From Magnetospirillum sp902729445 (GTDB lineage Bacteria; Pseudomonadota; Alphaproteobacteria; Rhodospirillales; Magnetospirillaceae), in contig NZ_CACVCE010000045.1 in NCBI RefSeq assembly GCF_902729445.1, positions 62,001-126,000 on the forward strand: a stretch of DNA of 64,000 nucleotides, read 5' to 3'. Each line of letters opens with the position of its first letter. Position 1 is the first letter of the stretch. The notes beneath the pieces are model-generated. The model saw nothing but the letters and a program-made list of their open reading frames with translations, searched no databases and was not told the DNA's origin. Below, piece after piece: positions 43,240 through 52,074 of the stretch. The position numbers and the translations under genes were made by a program.

Positions 43240-43587
43240 TCAGAACTCGATCAGGTTGGAAAACATGAAGATACCCAGGACGGCCGCCACATAGAAGGCG
43301 CCGCCCAGGCCGAGAAGGAACAGCACATTGCCGGCCGTGCGCAAGGGAAACATGCGCATCTCGCGGCTGACCCGCTCGCCCGAGCGCTTTTCCATGCCGC
43401 CGACCACGGTGATGAAGTAGCGGTTGGAAAACAGCGGGAAGGTCAGGCGGATGTTGATGGGGTGCCGACGCCAGCTGGCCGGCTTGATGGCCTGGTAAAG
43501 GGCGGCCCGCTGTTCCTCGGTGAAGCTGCGCACGACGTCGGGGGGTACCCGGTCGAGCAACATTTCCAATCCACCATCTTCCGCCAT
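43240..43587 (-). CDS. Hypothetical protein with one C-terminal membrane helix
   Basis: 115 residues, family not recognised. The first 85 residues are polar (TEEQRAALYQAIKP, RHPINIRLTFPLFSNRYF, VVGGMEKRS); a single hydrophobic segment (about 87-110, NVLFLLGLGGAFYVAAVLGI) is near the C-terminus, suggesting a tail-anchored cytoplasmic domain. It precedes YchJ on the same strand. Confidence 0.7.
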   Translation of the reverse strand: MAEDGGLEMLLDRVPPDVVRSFTEEQRAALYQAIKPASWRRHPINIRLTFPLFSNRYFITVVGGMEKRSGERVSREMRMFPLRTAGNVLFLLGLGGAFYVAAVLGIFMFSNLIEF

Positions 43588-43690
43588 GCCCAGCCTCCAC
43601 CCCTGATGATCGGGTGCGATCCCTTGCCCGGCAGTTTAGACCCGAACCCAAGGCGGTGTCGATGGTCAGAATCGGGGGCGGATCAGCGGG

Positions 43691-45778
43691 TTAGCGACCG
43701 AAGATACTGTTCAACAGATCATCGATGGCGTTGCCGATGGCCCGGATCGGACCAGACCCCGAGGTGGCATTCGGCCATTCTCCGGCGGTGCCTTCGGTAC
43801 TGGCCGCGGCCGAGGGGATTGGTTCGGGCACCGCCAGCGGGCGGGCCGGCAGGCCGCGATGGGCGGCTGTCATGACGCTTTTCCACAAGGTCGCGGGCAG
43901 GCCGCCGCCGGTGACCTTCTTCATCTCGTGGCGCTGGTCGTCGTTGCCCAGCCACACGCCTGCGACATAATCGGCGGTGAAGCCCATGAACCAGGCATCG
44001 CGATAATCCTGGGTGGTGCCGGTCTTGCCGGCGGCCGGCCGGTCCAGACGCGCCCCCTTGCCGGTGCCCTCGCTCAGGACCGCGCTCATCATCTCCTGCA
44101 TGTGCAAAAGCGCCTGATCCGAGATCACCTTGCCGAAGCCCTCGCCCTGACGGCTCCACAGCACCTTGCCGTCGGGATCGGTGACCGCCTCGACCCCGAA
44201 GGCCTGCACGCCGTAACCGCCATTGGCAAAGGCGGAATAGGCGGTGGTCAGTTCCAACAGATTGGTCTCGCTGGTGCCCAGCGCCAGCGACGCCTCTCGT
44301 CCCAGTTCCGAAACGATGCCCAGTTTGTGCGCCAGATTGACCACCCGGCCGGGGCCGACCTCTTCGATCAGGCGGACGGCGACGGTGTTGGTGCTTTGCG
44401 CGAAGGCCCGGCGCAAGGTCACCGGCCCCTCGAACTTGCCGTTGTAATTGCCGGGCTTCCAATTGCCCAGCTTGATGGGGGCATCGTCGAAGGTGTCCGA
44501 CGGCGTCAGGCCCTGTTCCATCGCCGCCAGATAGACGAACGGCTTGAACGACGAGCCCGGCTGGCGCTGCGCCTGGGTGGCGCGGTTGAACTGACTGTCG
44601 TCATAGTCGCGCCCGCCCACCAGGGCGCGCACCGCGCCGTCGGGGGCCATCACCACCACCGCACCCTGGGTGGCGGCGGCCTTGGCGCCGGGACCATCCA
44701 GCATGGCCTTCAAATCGGCCTCGGCCTTCCTTTGCAGGCCCAGATCCAAGGTGGTGTGGACCACGATGTCACGCCCTTGCACGTCGCCCATCTCGGACAG
44801 GTGGCTCATCACCCAATCGGCGAAATAGCGTCCGGCCGGCACCGGCCGCTTGACCGCACGCGCCGCGCCGGTCAGGGCGGCCAGATCGGCGTCGCGCCGA
44901 TCGATGAAGCCGGCCTCGACCATGTTGGACAGCACGTCCAGGGTTCGTTTGTGGCTGGCCTCGGGGTCGTTCAGCGGGGAATAGCGGCTGGGCGCCTTCA
45001 ACAGCCCGGCCAGTACCGCCGATTGGTAAAGGTCCAGCCGGCTGGCCGAGACGTCGAAATACCGCTTGGCGGCGGCATCGACCCCGAAGGTCCCCGAACC
45101 GAGATAGACCCGGTTCAGGTAGATGGTCAGGATCTGCTCCTTGGTGAAGCGCCGCTCCAGCCACAGGGCCATCAGCAATTCCTGGACCTTGCGCTTCAGC
45201 GTGCGGTCGGGCGTCAGGAACAGGTTCTTGGCCAATTGCTGGGTGATGGTCGATCCGCCCTGCACCACCCGGCCGGCCCGGATATTGGTGACGGTGGCGC
45301 GCGCCAGACCCCAGACATCCAGGCCGAAATGGCGATAGAAGCGGCGATCCTCGGTGGCGATCACCGCCTGGGCGATGGTGGGCGCCATTTCCGCCAGTTC
45401 CAGCGGCCGGCCATAGACGTCGCCGAACGTGGCGAAGGTCTCGCCGTTGGTCGATTGGAACACCACCGCCGGACGGCGGGTGGTGGTGGTCATGCCGTCG
45501 ATGTCGGGCAGATCCATGGCGTACCACGCCACCAGGCCGGCGACCCCGACCCCGACCCAGATCGCCGCCGTCACCCCCCACAGCACCAGCCGCTTGAGCC
45601 AGGATCGCTTCGGCCCGCGCCCTTGGCCACCCCCGCCGCCCGACTTGCGGGCGCGCCTGGGCGCGGCCGGCTGGCGCGGCGGCGGCGGCGCGGCGGCGGG
45701 TCCGTCGGCGCTGGACACCAGCCGGTCGGACGGATCAAGGGTCAGGGTCGGCGGGCGCGGGCGCTTGTCGTTGGCCAT
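43691..45778 (-). CDS. Penicillin-binding protein 1A-type bifunctional peptidoglycan synthase
   Basis: 695 residues. A Pro/Arg-rich cytoplasmic tail (1-60) precedes one membrane helix (65-87). The GT51 transglycosylase domain has catalytic Glu143 in ATEDRRF and GGSTITQQLAKNLF. The transpeptidase has Ser409-x-x-Lys412 in PGSSFKPF, Ser462-Thr-Asn464 and Lys585-Thr-Gly587. All active-site motifs are intact. It polymerises and cross-links peptidoglycan on the periplasmic face. It lacks the long insertion (ODD domain) of E. coli PBP1A and is shorter. Stands alone; a small RHH gene is divergent. Confidence 0.93.
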   Translation of the reverse strand: MANDKRPRPPTLTLDPSDRLVSSADGPAAAPPPPRQPAAPRRARKSGGGGGQGRGPKRSWLKRLVLWGVTAAIWVGVGVAGLVAWYAMDLPDIDGMTTTTRRPAVVFQSTNGETFATFGDVYGRPLELAEMAPTIAQAVIATEDRRFYRHFGLDVWGLARATVTNIRAGRVVQGGSTITQQLAKNLFLTPDRTLKRKVQELLMALWLERRFTKEQILTIYLNRVYLGSGTFGVDAAAKRYFDVSASRLDLYQSAVLAGLLKAPSRYSPLNDPEASHKRTLDVLSNMVEAGFIDRRDADLAALTGAARAVKRPVPAGRYFADWVMSHLSEMGDVQGRDIVVHTTLDLGLQRKAEADLKAMLDGPGAKAAATQGAVVVMAPDGAVRALVGGRDYDDSQFNRATQAQRQPGSSFKPFVYLAAMEQGLTPSDTFDDAPIKLGNWKPGNYNGKFEGPVTLRRAFAQSTNTVAVRLIEEVGPGRVVNLAHKLGIVSELGREASLALGTSETNLLELTTAYSAFANGGYGVQAFGVEAVTDPDGKVLWSRQGEGFGKVISDQALLHMQEMMSAVLSEGTGKGARLDRPAAGKTGTTQDYRDAWFMGFTADYVAGVWLGNDDQRHEMKKVTGGGLPATLWKSVMTAAHRGLPARPLAVPEPIPSAAASTEGTAGEWPNATSGSGPIRAIGNAIDDLLNSIFGR

Positions 45779-45868
45779 GACGCGGTTCTACCCCCTGGCA
45801 CGCCGGGACGGAAGGGGGTAAACTTGCGGCCCTTGGCATTCTTTAAGCCGGCATTTTCGAGGACGATC

Positions 45869-46069
45869 ATGGAAACCCTGGCGGTCACCATTCCCACCGA
45901 GTTGAAGGAACGCCTGGAAAAGCTCGCGGCGGAAACCGACAAGAGCCTGGACGAGTGCCTGACCCTGGCGGTGGCCGAATTCGTCGCCAATTGGGAAATC
46001 CATCTGGGCGACATGCACCAGATCGACGAGCACGAAGCCCGCGCCGTCCTGAAGGCGGCCAACGACTGA
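45869..46069 (+). CDS. Small ribbon-helix-helix (CopG-like) protein
   Basis: 66 residues starting METLAVTIPTELKERLEKLA, a beta strand and helix pattern of CopG/Arc-type DNA-binding proteins, then DKSLDECLTLAVAEFVANWE. GAGGA lies 6 bases upstream of the ATG. Such proteins are often antitoxins, but no toxin gene follows: the next gene, on the other strand, is a metallophosphoesterase. Autonomous repressor or orphan antitoxin. Confidence 0.75.
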   Translation: METLAVTIPTELKERLEKLAAETDKSLDECLTLAVAEFVANWEIHLGDMHQIDEHEARAVLKAAND

Positions 46070-46073
46070 TCCG

Positions 46074-46832
46074 TCACAGCTCGAGGATCAGCGGCCGGAA
46101 GTTCTCGTTCTCGGGGGCGCCGCGCTGGCGGCTGACGATGCGGGTGGGGCCTTCGAAATAATCGCAATCCCAATGGGAATGGCCGTGCACCCACAGATCC
46201 GGGCCGTGCGCGGCGATGATGTCGTCTAGCCCCGATACCGAGCAGGTGGTCGGCACGTGATCGGGGCGCGGCGCCTTCAGGCCCCGGGCCGACGGCAGAT
46301 GGTGGGTGACCACCAGGGTCGGGCCGGCATGGGGCCGGGCCAGTTCGGCCCGCAGAAAGGCCGCCGAGGCTTGGTTCCACGCCAGCACCTGCGCAGCGGT
46401 TAGCGTCGCGCCATGGGCACCGCGGCCATTCTTGTAGTCCGGCATGCTGGCCTGCGCCTTTTCCATCGTCCCGGCAGCGTCGCCGGTCAGGGCGTAATCG
46501 GTCCACAGGGTGCAGCCCAGCACCCGCAAGGTGCGGCCATCGATGGGAAATTCGGCCACTTCATCTTGCAGGAAGCGTAATCCCGGAACCCGGCCGGTGA
46601 CGCGGCGCAGTTCGGCGATGGGGTCGGCGCCGGCGACATGGTGCCAATATTCGCGGTTGCCGGCGACATAGACCGCCGGGCGGGCCCGCAGATGGTCGGC
46701 GATCCACAAGGCACCCTCGACGCCCCAGCCGATATCCCCGGCCAGCACCACCAGATCGGCCTCGATCGGCGGCATGGTCCACGGGCCTTTTTCCACATGC
46801 AGGTCGGACAGAATGGCAAGGCGGATGGTCAT
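46074..46832 (-). CDS. Calcineurin-like metallophosphoesterase
   Basis: 252 residues. Metal-binding motifs: SDLHVEKG (Asp10, His12), VLAGDIGW, VAGNREYWH, VVTHHLPSARG and HGHSHWDCDY. The third motif is normally GNH(D/E); here the His is Arg, which would affect the general acid, although the other ligands are intact. Substrate unknown. It starts 42 bases downstream of the thioesterase stop. Confidence 0.88.
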   Translation of the reverse strand: MTIRLAILSDLHVEKGPWTMPPIEADLVVLAGDIGWGVEGALWIADHLRARPAVYVAGNREYWHHVAGADPIAELRRVTGRVPGLRFLQDEVAEFPIDGRTLRVLGCTLWTDYALTGDAAGTMEKAQASMPDYKNGRGAHGATLTAAQVLAWNQASAAFLRAELARPHAGPTLVVTHHLPSARGLKAPRPDHVPTTCSVSGLDDIIAAHGPDLWVHGHSHWDCDYFEGPTRIVSRQRGAPENENFRPLILEL

Positions 46833-46874
46833 GGCCGCACATTAGAGGAAAATAATAAGCCCGTCACCCGCTCG

Positions 46875-47300
46875 TTAGGGTTGGCGCGTCGTCCGCTCAT
46901 AGGCCTCGGCCCGCTCGCGCAGGGCATCGGGAATGGGGATGGCCTTGGCCTGCTTGAAATCGGTGATGCACACCACGTATTTGGCGGCGAAATGCTGGTC
47001 TCCGGTTGGTCCATGGCCGTCGATCAGGAAGGTGATCGAGGCGCTGCCCAGGCGTTCGATGCGCACCGACACCGTCAGTTCAAGGTCGGGGGCCATCGGG
47101 CGGATGAAGTCGCATTCGACATGCACCATCGGCGAGCCGGTGCCCGTGGCGATCATCTGCATCCATGCCGAGCCCAGGATATCGCGATACCACCCTTCCA
47201 GCGTCTCGTTGCAATAGTCGAAGACCCGGGGGGTATAAAGGATGCCGGCGGGATCGCAATCGCCCCAGGCGACGCGGTGCTGGCGGACGTACAGGGACAT
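46875..47300 (-). CDS. Acyl-CoA thioesterase (4HBT/YbgC-like hotdog fold)
   Basis: 141-residue single hotdog-domain hydrolase. The catalytic-site string is WGDCDPAGILYTPR with Asp16 matching the essential Asp of 4-hydroxybenzoyl-CoA thioesterase. It hydrolyses acyl- or aroyl-CoA thioesters; the substrate cannot be read from the sequence. Not in a tol-pal cluster, so a classical YbgC role is not supported. Confidence 0.88.
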   Translation of the reverse strand: MSLYVRQHRVAWGDCDPAGILYTPRVFDYCNETLEGWYRDILGSAWMQMIATGTGSPMVHVECDFIRPMAPDLELTVSVRIERLGSASITFLIDGHGPTGDQHFAAKYVVCITDFKQAKAIPIPDALRERAEAYERTTRQP

Positions 47301-47360
47301 GACCGGCCTCGGCTTAAATTGGTACTCGGATGCCGATTATGGCCGGCGGGCCTTCGGCAA

Positions 47361-47804
47361 TCAAGCCTGGGCCGGCCGGGCTTCCCATGGAAACACCACC
47401 CAGGTCGATTGGGGCAGCGCCGTCAGTGCGGTATCCAGGGTGTCGGCCCCGGCCGGCTTGGCGTAGATGGCCGCCAGATGCGCACCGGGCAGCATGGCGC
47501 GGATGGCGCGTGCGGTGGCGCCGCTATCGACCAGATCGTCGATGACCAGCCAGCCGGTCCCGTCGCCCGAGGCGGCCTTCAGCACGTCCAGTTCGCCCTG
47601 GGCGCGGTCGTCATAGCTGGACACGCACACCGTCTCGATCAGACGCAGATCCAGCTCGGTGGCGATGATCGCCGCCGGGATCATGCCGCCGCGGGTGACG
47701 GCGAAGATTCCGGCGAACGGGCCCTTGGCGCGCAGCATTTCGGCCAGCGCCACCGCGTCGCGGTGCAGTTGGTCCCAGGTCAGGGTCAGGGTGGTCGCGG
47801 TCAT
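47361..47804 (-). CDS. gpt: Xanthine-guanine phosphoribosyltransferase
   Basis: 147-residue type I PRTase that salvages xanthine and guanine with PRPP. The PRPP-binding motif is WLVIDDLVDSGATA; AVTRGGMIPAAIIA is the usual early loop and VVFPWEA the C-terminal base-recognition Trp region. The start is the ATG at 47804; a much longer in-frame extension upstream runs antisense to the gamma-glutamyltransferase gene and is rejected. The size fits E. coli Gpt (152 residues). Confidence 0.92.
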   Translation of the reverse strand: MTATTLTLTWDQLHRDAVALAEMLRAKGPFAGIFAVTRGGMIPAAIIATELDLRLIETVCVSSYDDRAQGELDVLKAASGDGTGWLVIDDLVDSGATARAIRAMLPGAHLAAIYAKPAGADTLDTALTALPQSTWVVFPWEARPAQA

Positions 47805-47909
47805 GGCCCGGTGTGCCACGAATGGCCCCGTAATGGCAAGCTCTGGACGGGACAGAATGGTTGACGCAATATTGGTCCGCCGAACACCCGCAGAGCGGAT
47901 TCCTTCTGA

Positions 47910-49502
47910 ATGCTCAATACGCCCATGTCCCGGCGCGGCATGGTGGTGGCACCGCACCACTTGGCCGCCCAGGCCGGCCTTGCCATCCTGCGCGAGGGCG
48001 GTAACGCCATCGAAGCCGCCATCGCCGCCGCCGCCGCCTCGGCCGTGGTCTATCCGCACATGAACGGATTGGGCGGCGACGGCTTTTGGCTGATCGCCGA
48101 ACCGGGCAAGCCGCCGGTCTCGATCGACGGGTCGGGTGCCGCCGGCGGCAAGGTCGATGCCGATCTTTATCGCGGCCATCGCCTGAAGGCGGTGCCGGTG
48201 CGCGGACCCCTGGCGGCGGCGACGGTGGCCGGCGCGGTGTCGGGCTGGCAGCTGGCGCTCGACGTGTCGGCCCATTGGGGCGGCGGCATGGGCCTGGACC
48301 GCCTGTTCGAGGATGCCGTCCACCTGGCCCGCGACGGCTTTGCCGTCACCCGCCACCAGGTTGATTCGTTGGCGCGGAACCTGTCGGTCTTGCGCAAATC
48401 CCCGGGGTTTTCGGCGACGTTCCTGAACCGTAATAAACCCTTGCCGGTCGGCGCCATCCACACCCAGCCCCGCCTGGCCGAGACCTTCGAGCGCCTGGCC
48501 GAGGTGGGGCTGGACGATTTCTATCGCGGCGACATCGCCCGCGCCCTGGCCGAGGATCTGAAGGCCGCCGGATCGCCTTTGAAGGCCGAGGACCTGGCCC
48601 GCCATCGCGGCATGCGCCGCCGGCCGCTGTCGCTGGGCCTGCCGGCCGGCACCGTTTTCACCACCGCGCCGCCGACGCAAGGGCTGGCGACGCTGATCCT
48701 GCTGGGGGTGTTCCAGCGTCTGGGCATCAGCCAGCCCGACAGTTTCGCCTGGGTGCATGGCCTGGCCGAGGCGACCAAGCTGGCCTATCGAGTGCGCAAC
48801 GCCCACCTGACCGATCCGCACCGCATGTCGGTGCATGCCACCACCTATCTGACCGATCACCTGCTGGACCGCATGGCCGGCGAGATCGATCCGGCCCGCG
48901 CCGCCCACTGGCCGCACCCGGCCCAGGACGCCGATACCGCCTGGATCGGCGTGATCGACGGCCAGGGCCGCGCCGTCAGCTATATCCAAAGCCTGTTCCA
49001 CGCCTTCGGCTCGGGGGTGGTGTCACCGTCCACCGGCATCGTGTGGCACAACCGGGCCAGTTCCTTCGCCCTGGACCCGGCCCACCGCAACGCCCTGGAG
49101 CCCCGGCGCAAGCCGCTGCACACCCTGGCTCCGGCGCTGGCCCGCCTGAAGGACGGTCGGTCCCTGGTGTGGGGATGCATGGGCGGCGACGCCCAGCCGC
49201 AGGTGGTGTCGCAGATCTTCACCCGCGCCATCTTGCTGGGCCAGGACCTGCAAGAAGCGGTCTCGGCGCCGCGCTTCGCCCTGGGCCGCGGCCTGGACGG
49301 ACGAATCGCCAGCGATTTGAAGCTGGAAGCCCGCTTTTCGCCCGAGGTGGTCGAGGCCCTTGCCGCCGCCGGTCACCAGATCACCGAAGTCGCCCCGTTC
49401 GACCCGGCGCTGGGTCAGGCCGGGGCCTTGTTGCGCCATGCCGGCGGCACCATCGAAGGGGCCGCCGATCCCCGTTCGGACGGCGCCGCCGCCGGCTGGT
49501 AA
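47910..49502 (+). CDS. Gamma-glutamyltransferase family protein
   Basis: 530-residue Ntn hydrolase that would cleave glutathione or other gamma-glutamyl compounds. The autoprocessing nucleophile is predicted as Thr343 in DADTAWIGVID; VVSPSTGIVWHN in the small subunit is also family-typical. No signal peptide is visible, unlike secreted GGTs, so it is probably cytoplasmic. The ribosome site before 47910 is weak; the ATG at 47925 is possible. The Trp at the third position after Thr (TAW) differs from the usual TTH, so substrate may differ. Confidence 0.88.
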   Translation: MLNTPMSRRGMVVAPHHLAAQAGLAILREGGNAIEAAIAAAAASAVVYPHMNGLGGDGFWLIAEPGKPPVSIDGSGAAGGKVDADLYRGHRLKAVPVRGPLAAATVAGAVSGWQLALDVSAHWGGGMGLDRLFEDAVHLARDGFAVTRHQVDSLARNLSVLRKSPGFSATFLNRNKPLPVGAIHTQPRLAETFERLAEVGLDDFYRGDIARALAEDLKAAGSPLKAEDLARHRGMRRRPLSLGLPAGTVFTTAPPTQGLATLILLGVFQRLGISQPDSFAWVHGLAEATKLAYRVRNAHLTDPHRMSVHATTYLTDHLLDRMAGEIDPARAAHWPHPAQDADTAWIGVIDGQGRAVSYIQSLFHAFGSGVVSPSTGIVWHNRASSFALDPAHRNALEPRRKPLHTLAPALARLKDGRSLVWGCMGGDAQPQVVSQIFTRAILLGQDLQEAVSAPRFALGRGLDGRIASDLKLEARFSPEVVEALAAAGHQITEVAPFDPALGQAGALLRHAGGTIEGAADPRSDGAAAGW

Positions 49503-49525
49503 TTCATATCGATAGGATAATGACA

Positions 49526-49744
49526 ATGGCTGAGATCATGATGTTGCCGGTGGCCCCCTATGAAGTGAACGGCCGCAATATCTTCGACACCGGGATTTCC
49601 ACCGTCGGGCGCGGCGGCCACGACTATTTCTGCGCCCATTGCGGTCGCCAGATGGTCCACAACATGGATCTTTCGAAGATCGAAGCCGAGATGCTTTATA
49701 AGTGCAGCTGTGGCGGCCTGAACGTCCCGCCGCCGGTCGAATAA
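49526..49744 (+). CDS. Small zinc-ribbon-like protein
   Basis: 72 residues, family not recognised. Cys36-x2-Cys39 and Cys60-x-Cys62 (FCAHCGRQM and YKCSCGG) look like a zinc ribbon. The ATG at 49526 has AGGA 8 bases upstream; an ATG at 49520 is too close to that box. It lies 23 bases after the gamma-glutamyltransferase and may be cotranscribed. Function unknown. Confidence 0.8.
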   Translation: MAEIMMLPVAPYEVNGRNIFDTGISTVGRGGHDYFCAHCGRQMVHNMDLSKIEAEMLYKCSCGGLNVPPPVE

Positions 49745-49751
49745 GCCGGGT

Positions 49752-50180
49752 TCAGCGCGGCCGGTTGTCGGCGATGCGGTGAAAGTTGGAGACCAGGCTT
49801 TGCAACTGGCGTTTCAGGACGCCGGTGACATGGTCGGACACCGCGTCATGCAGCCGTCGACACAAATCCTGGTCCTTGGGCGGCATCAGGGTCGGATCGG
49901 CCAGGGCCATGGCCCAATCGGGGAAATGCCGCTCGGCGATCTGGTCGTTGATCAGCACGAACATGTTGCGATGACGGGGGTCGTCCTTGATCACCGCCAG
50001 GGTTTCGGCCACCTGGGCCTCGGGCCCTTCCAAATATTGCAGGAACATCCCTTCGTGATACATCAATACGCCGGTGATGCCGCGTTTGGGATTGTTGGCC
50101 ACCGACACCCGCAGAATCTTGGCCAAATCCTCGGGCGAGAGGTCCATGGTGGCGTGGCTGATATAAAGGGTTCCGATCAT
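49752..50180 (-). CDS. BLUF-domain blue-light photoreceptor
   Basis: 142 residues, almost entirely one FAD-binding BLUF domain plus a short C-terminal helical cap (about 100-142). The photoactive residues align with known BLUF proteins: Tyr6, Asn30 and Gln48 (TLYISHAT, ANNPKRGITG, FLQYLEG); the Tyr-Gln spacing of 42 matches BlrB. There is no output domain, so it must signal through a partner. Start: ATG at 50180; a longer upstream frame lacks BLUF similarity. Convergent with the zinc-ribbon gene. Confidence 0.93.
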   Translation of the reverse strand: MIGTLYISHATMDLSPEDLAKILRVSVANNPKRGITGVLMYHEGMFLQYLEGPEAQVAETLAVIKDDPRHRNMFVLINDQIAERHFPDWAMALADPTLMPPKDQDLCRRLHDAVSDHVTGVLKRQLQSLVSNFHRIADNRPR

Positions 50181-50253
50181 AGCGCCATCATAACTCGCGC
50201 CAGGGGATCGGTAAAGGGTAATTCGGTATTCTAATGCCGATTTAGGCTTCGCC

Positions 50254-51264
50254 CTATGGCACCGTGAATTGCCAGCCGAACCAGCGCCAGCGGCCATCCA
50301 GAGACGGCGCCGTGCAGTTCAGGCGGCCCCGGCCTTGCGGGATCGGCTTGCTCATGCGCACCTCGATGCGCTCGCCCAGGCGTTCGGTCGCGGCGCGGCC
50401 ATCATGCGAGGTGTAGCAGGCCAGATGGTCGAGACCGGGCACGTCGCCTTCGAGGGTGAAGCCGAACGGGGGCGGGTTGACCGTCAGCTTGGGGTCGGCC
50501 GGGCTGACATCGACGGCCGGAAGCGGCAGCGAGCGGGCGGCCAGGCGAAAGCGGTCCGGCTCGCCATAGGTCTCGTTCAGCGGAAAGCGCGGCAGGAACC
50601 AGCGGTCGGCCTTGGCCCACAGCGGTCCGGAATGCTGGCCGAAAGCGGCCTTGAAGCCGGCCTGGCGGATGACGGCCGCCGCCTCCAGGCTCATCTCGCC
50701 ATAGGGCCAGGCGAACAGATCCGGCGCCTTCCCCAGTTCGGTTACGAAACGAGCCTTGGATCGCGCCAAATCCTCGGCAACGCTGGCGGCTGACAGCGCC
50801 GGCAGATGGGGATGGCCGGCGCCTTGGCTGCCGATGGTGACCAGGCCCGAGGCCACCATCTCGCGCAGGCGGTCCCACCCCATGTAATCGGTGCCGCCAC
50901 GATCGGTTTCGTCGGTGACGACGAACACCGTGAACGGCAGACCGGCCTCCTGCAGGCGGGGCCAGGCATGTTCCCAGACGGTGTACCAGGCGTCGTCGAT
51001 GGTCAGCGCCACCGCCTTGTCGGGCAGCGGCCGGCCATTGGTCAGGGCATCGACGATGTCGGGCAGCGGCAGCACCCGGTAGCCGCCGTTCTTCAGCTCG
51101 GCGATATGCGCTTCCAGCTGATCCAGCCGGGTGTTGGCGTTGGGGAATCGACTGTCGCCGAAGCGGTGGTAGGTGAAGACCACCGCCGAATCCGCAGCCC
51201 CGGCCGCGCTTGTCGCAACCATTAGCAGCGCCGCCAGCGCCCATGTCAAAGCCCGAACCCGCAT
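50254..51264 (-). CDS. Secreted polysaccharide deacetylase-fold protein
   Basis: 336 residues with a signal peptide (VRALTWALAALLMVATSAAG, cleaved near AAGA-AD). The CE4 fold is clear: VVFTYHRFGD, ALTIDDAWYTVW (motif 1 Asp pair) and FAWPYGEMS. In motif 2 the first metal His is replaced by Gln: SQGAGHPHL instead of SHTxxHPxL. Activity may be changed or lost. The C-terminal 90 residues form an extra beta-rich domain ending WRWFGWQFTVP. The ATG at 51264 follows AGAGG; a GTG at 51267 is possible. Divergent from the RutE-like gene. Confidence 0.85.
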   Translation of the reverse strand: MRVRALTWALAALLMVATSAAGAADSAVVFTYHRFGDSRFPNANTRLDQLEAHIAELKNGGYRVLPLPDIVDALTNGRPLPDKAVALTIDDAWYTVWEHAWPRLQEAGLPFTVFVVTDETDRGGTDYMGWDRLREMVASGLVTIGSQGAGHPHLPALSAASVAEDLARSKARFVTELGKAPDLFAWPYGEMSLEAAAVIRQAGFKAAFGQHSGPLWAKADRWFLPRFPLNETYGEPDRFRLAARSLPLPAVDVSPADPKLTVNPPPFGFTLEGDVPGLDHLACYTSHDGRAATERLGERIEVRMSKPIPQGRGRLNCTAPSLDGRWRWFGWQFTVP

Positions 51265-51343
51265 CACCCTCTACCCTCGACCCGCCCCTGCCCCTACATT
51301 GAAAGGCGACCGACACTTCCCTTTGTACGACAGGAGCTTGCCG

Positions 51344-51934
51344 ATGACTACCCCGGCCGACACCGACCTGCTGAACCAGATGTTCCTGAACGGCCGAACC
51401 CACAATCGCTGGCGGGACCAGGCGGTCACCGACGACCAGCTTCGGCGCGCCTGGGATCTGGCGCGGATGGGGCCGACCTCGGCCAATTGCCAGCCGCTCA
51501 GGGTGGTGTTCGTCCGATCGGCGGCCGCCAAGGAAAAGCTGCGCCCGGCCTTGGCGCCCGGCAACCTGGAAAAGACCATGGCCGCCCCGGTCACCGCCAT
51601 CCTGGCCCAGGACATGGCCTTCCACGACAAGCTGCCGGCCCTGTTCCCCCACGCCGACGCCAGATCGTGGTTCGCAGGCAACGATGCCCTGATCCAGGCC
51701 ACCGCCTTTCGCAACGCCACGCTTCAAGCCGGATATTTCATCCTGGCGCTGCGCGCGGTCGGGCTTGATTGCGGGCCGATGAGCGGCTTCGACAATGCCC
51801 GGATCGATGCCGCCTTCCTGGCCGGCACGACTTGGCGGTCGAATTTCCTGCTCAATATCGGCCATGGCGACCCGGCCGGCCTGTATCCGCGTGGGCCGCG
51901 GCTGGATTTCGCCGAGGCCTGCCGGGTCGAATGA
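51344..51934 (+). CDS. RutE-like nitroreductase-family oxidoreductase (malonic semialdehyde reductase type)
   Basis: 196-residue flavoprotein. GPTSANCQPLR, SWFAGNDALIQATAFRN and LDCGPMSGFD closely resemble E. coli RutE/HadB-type reductases that turn 3-oxopropionate into 3-hydroxypropionate in pyrimidine breakdown. No other rut genes are nearby, so another aldehyde or nitro substrate is possible. CAGGAG lies 7 bases before the ATG. It ends just before the palindrome pair and the parB terminus. Confidence 0.9.
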   Translation: MTTPADTDLLNQMFLNGRTHNRWRDQAVTDDQLRRAWDLARMGPTSANCQPLRVVFVRSAAAKEKLRPALAPGNLEKTMAAPVTAILAQDMAFHDKLPALFPHADARSWFAGNDALIQATAFRNATLQAGYFILALRAVGLDCGPMSGFDNARIDAAFLAGTTWRSNFLLNIGHGDPAGLYPRGPRLDFAEACRVE

Positions 51935-51937
51935 ACC

Positions 51938-52069
51938 CCAATCCGAACGACCTTTCGGATTTGGTGGTTCTTATGTTCGCCCCTCGCCGGGCGCGAACCT
52001 CCGGTTCGCTTGGCCGCGCCCGCAATGGGCGCCGCATCCCAAATCCGAACATCCCTTCGGATTTGGGAT
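51938..52069. repeat. Pair of related REP-like palindromes
   Basis: Element A (51938-51964) has AATCCGAA and TTCGGATT arms around a 6-base loop with one flanking mismatch. Element B (52036-52069) has a perfect 14-bp stem, ATCCCAAATCCGAA with its complement, and loop CATCCC. Both share the core AATCCGAAC...TTCGGATTTGG and sit 71 bases apart in the convergent space between the RutE-like gene and parB. The layout resembles a REP doublet (REPIN) and may also end transcription from both sides, though neither hairpin has a clear T-tract. Confidence 0.7.
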
Positions 52070-52074
52070 GATCC

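Noticed and set aside
45869..46069. Toxin-antitoxin module with the RHH protein as antitoxin
   Set aside because: No toxin-like gene adjoins it; the neighbours are PBP1A and a metallophosphoesterase on the opposite strand.
47805..49001. Long 5' extension of gpt on the minus strand
   Set aside because: It runs antisense to the gamma-glutamyltransferase gene; Gpt length and motifs fit a start at 47804.
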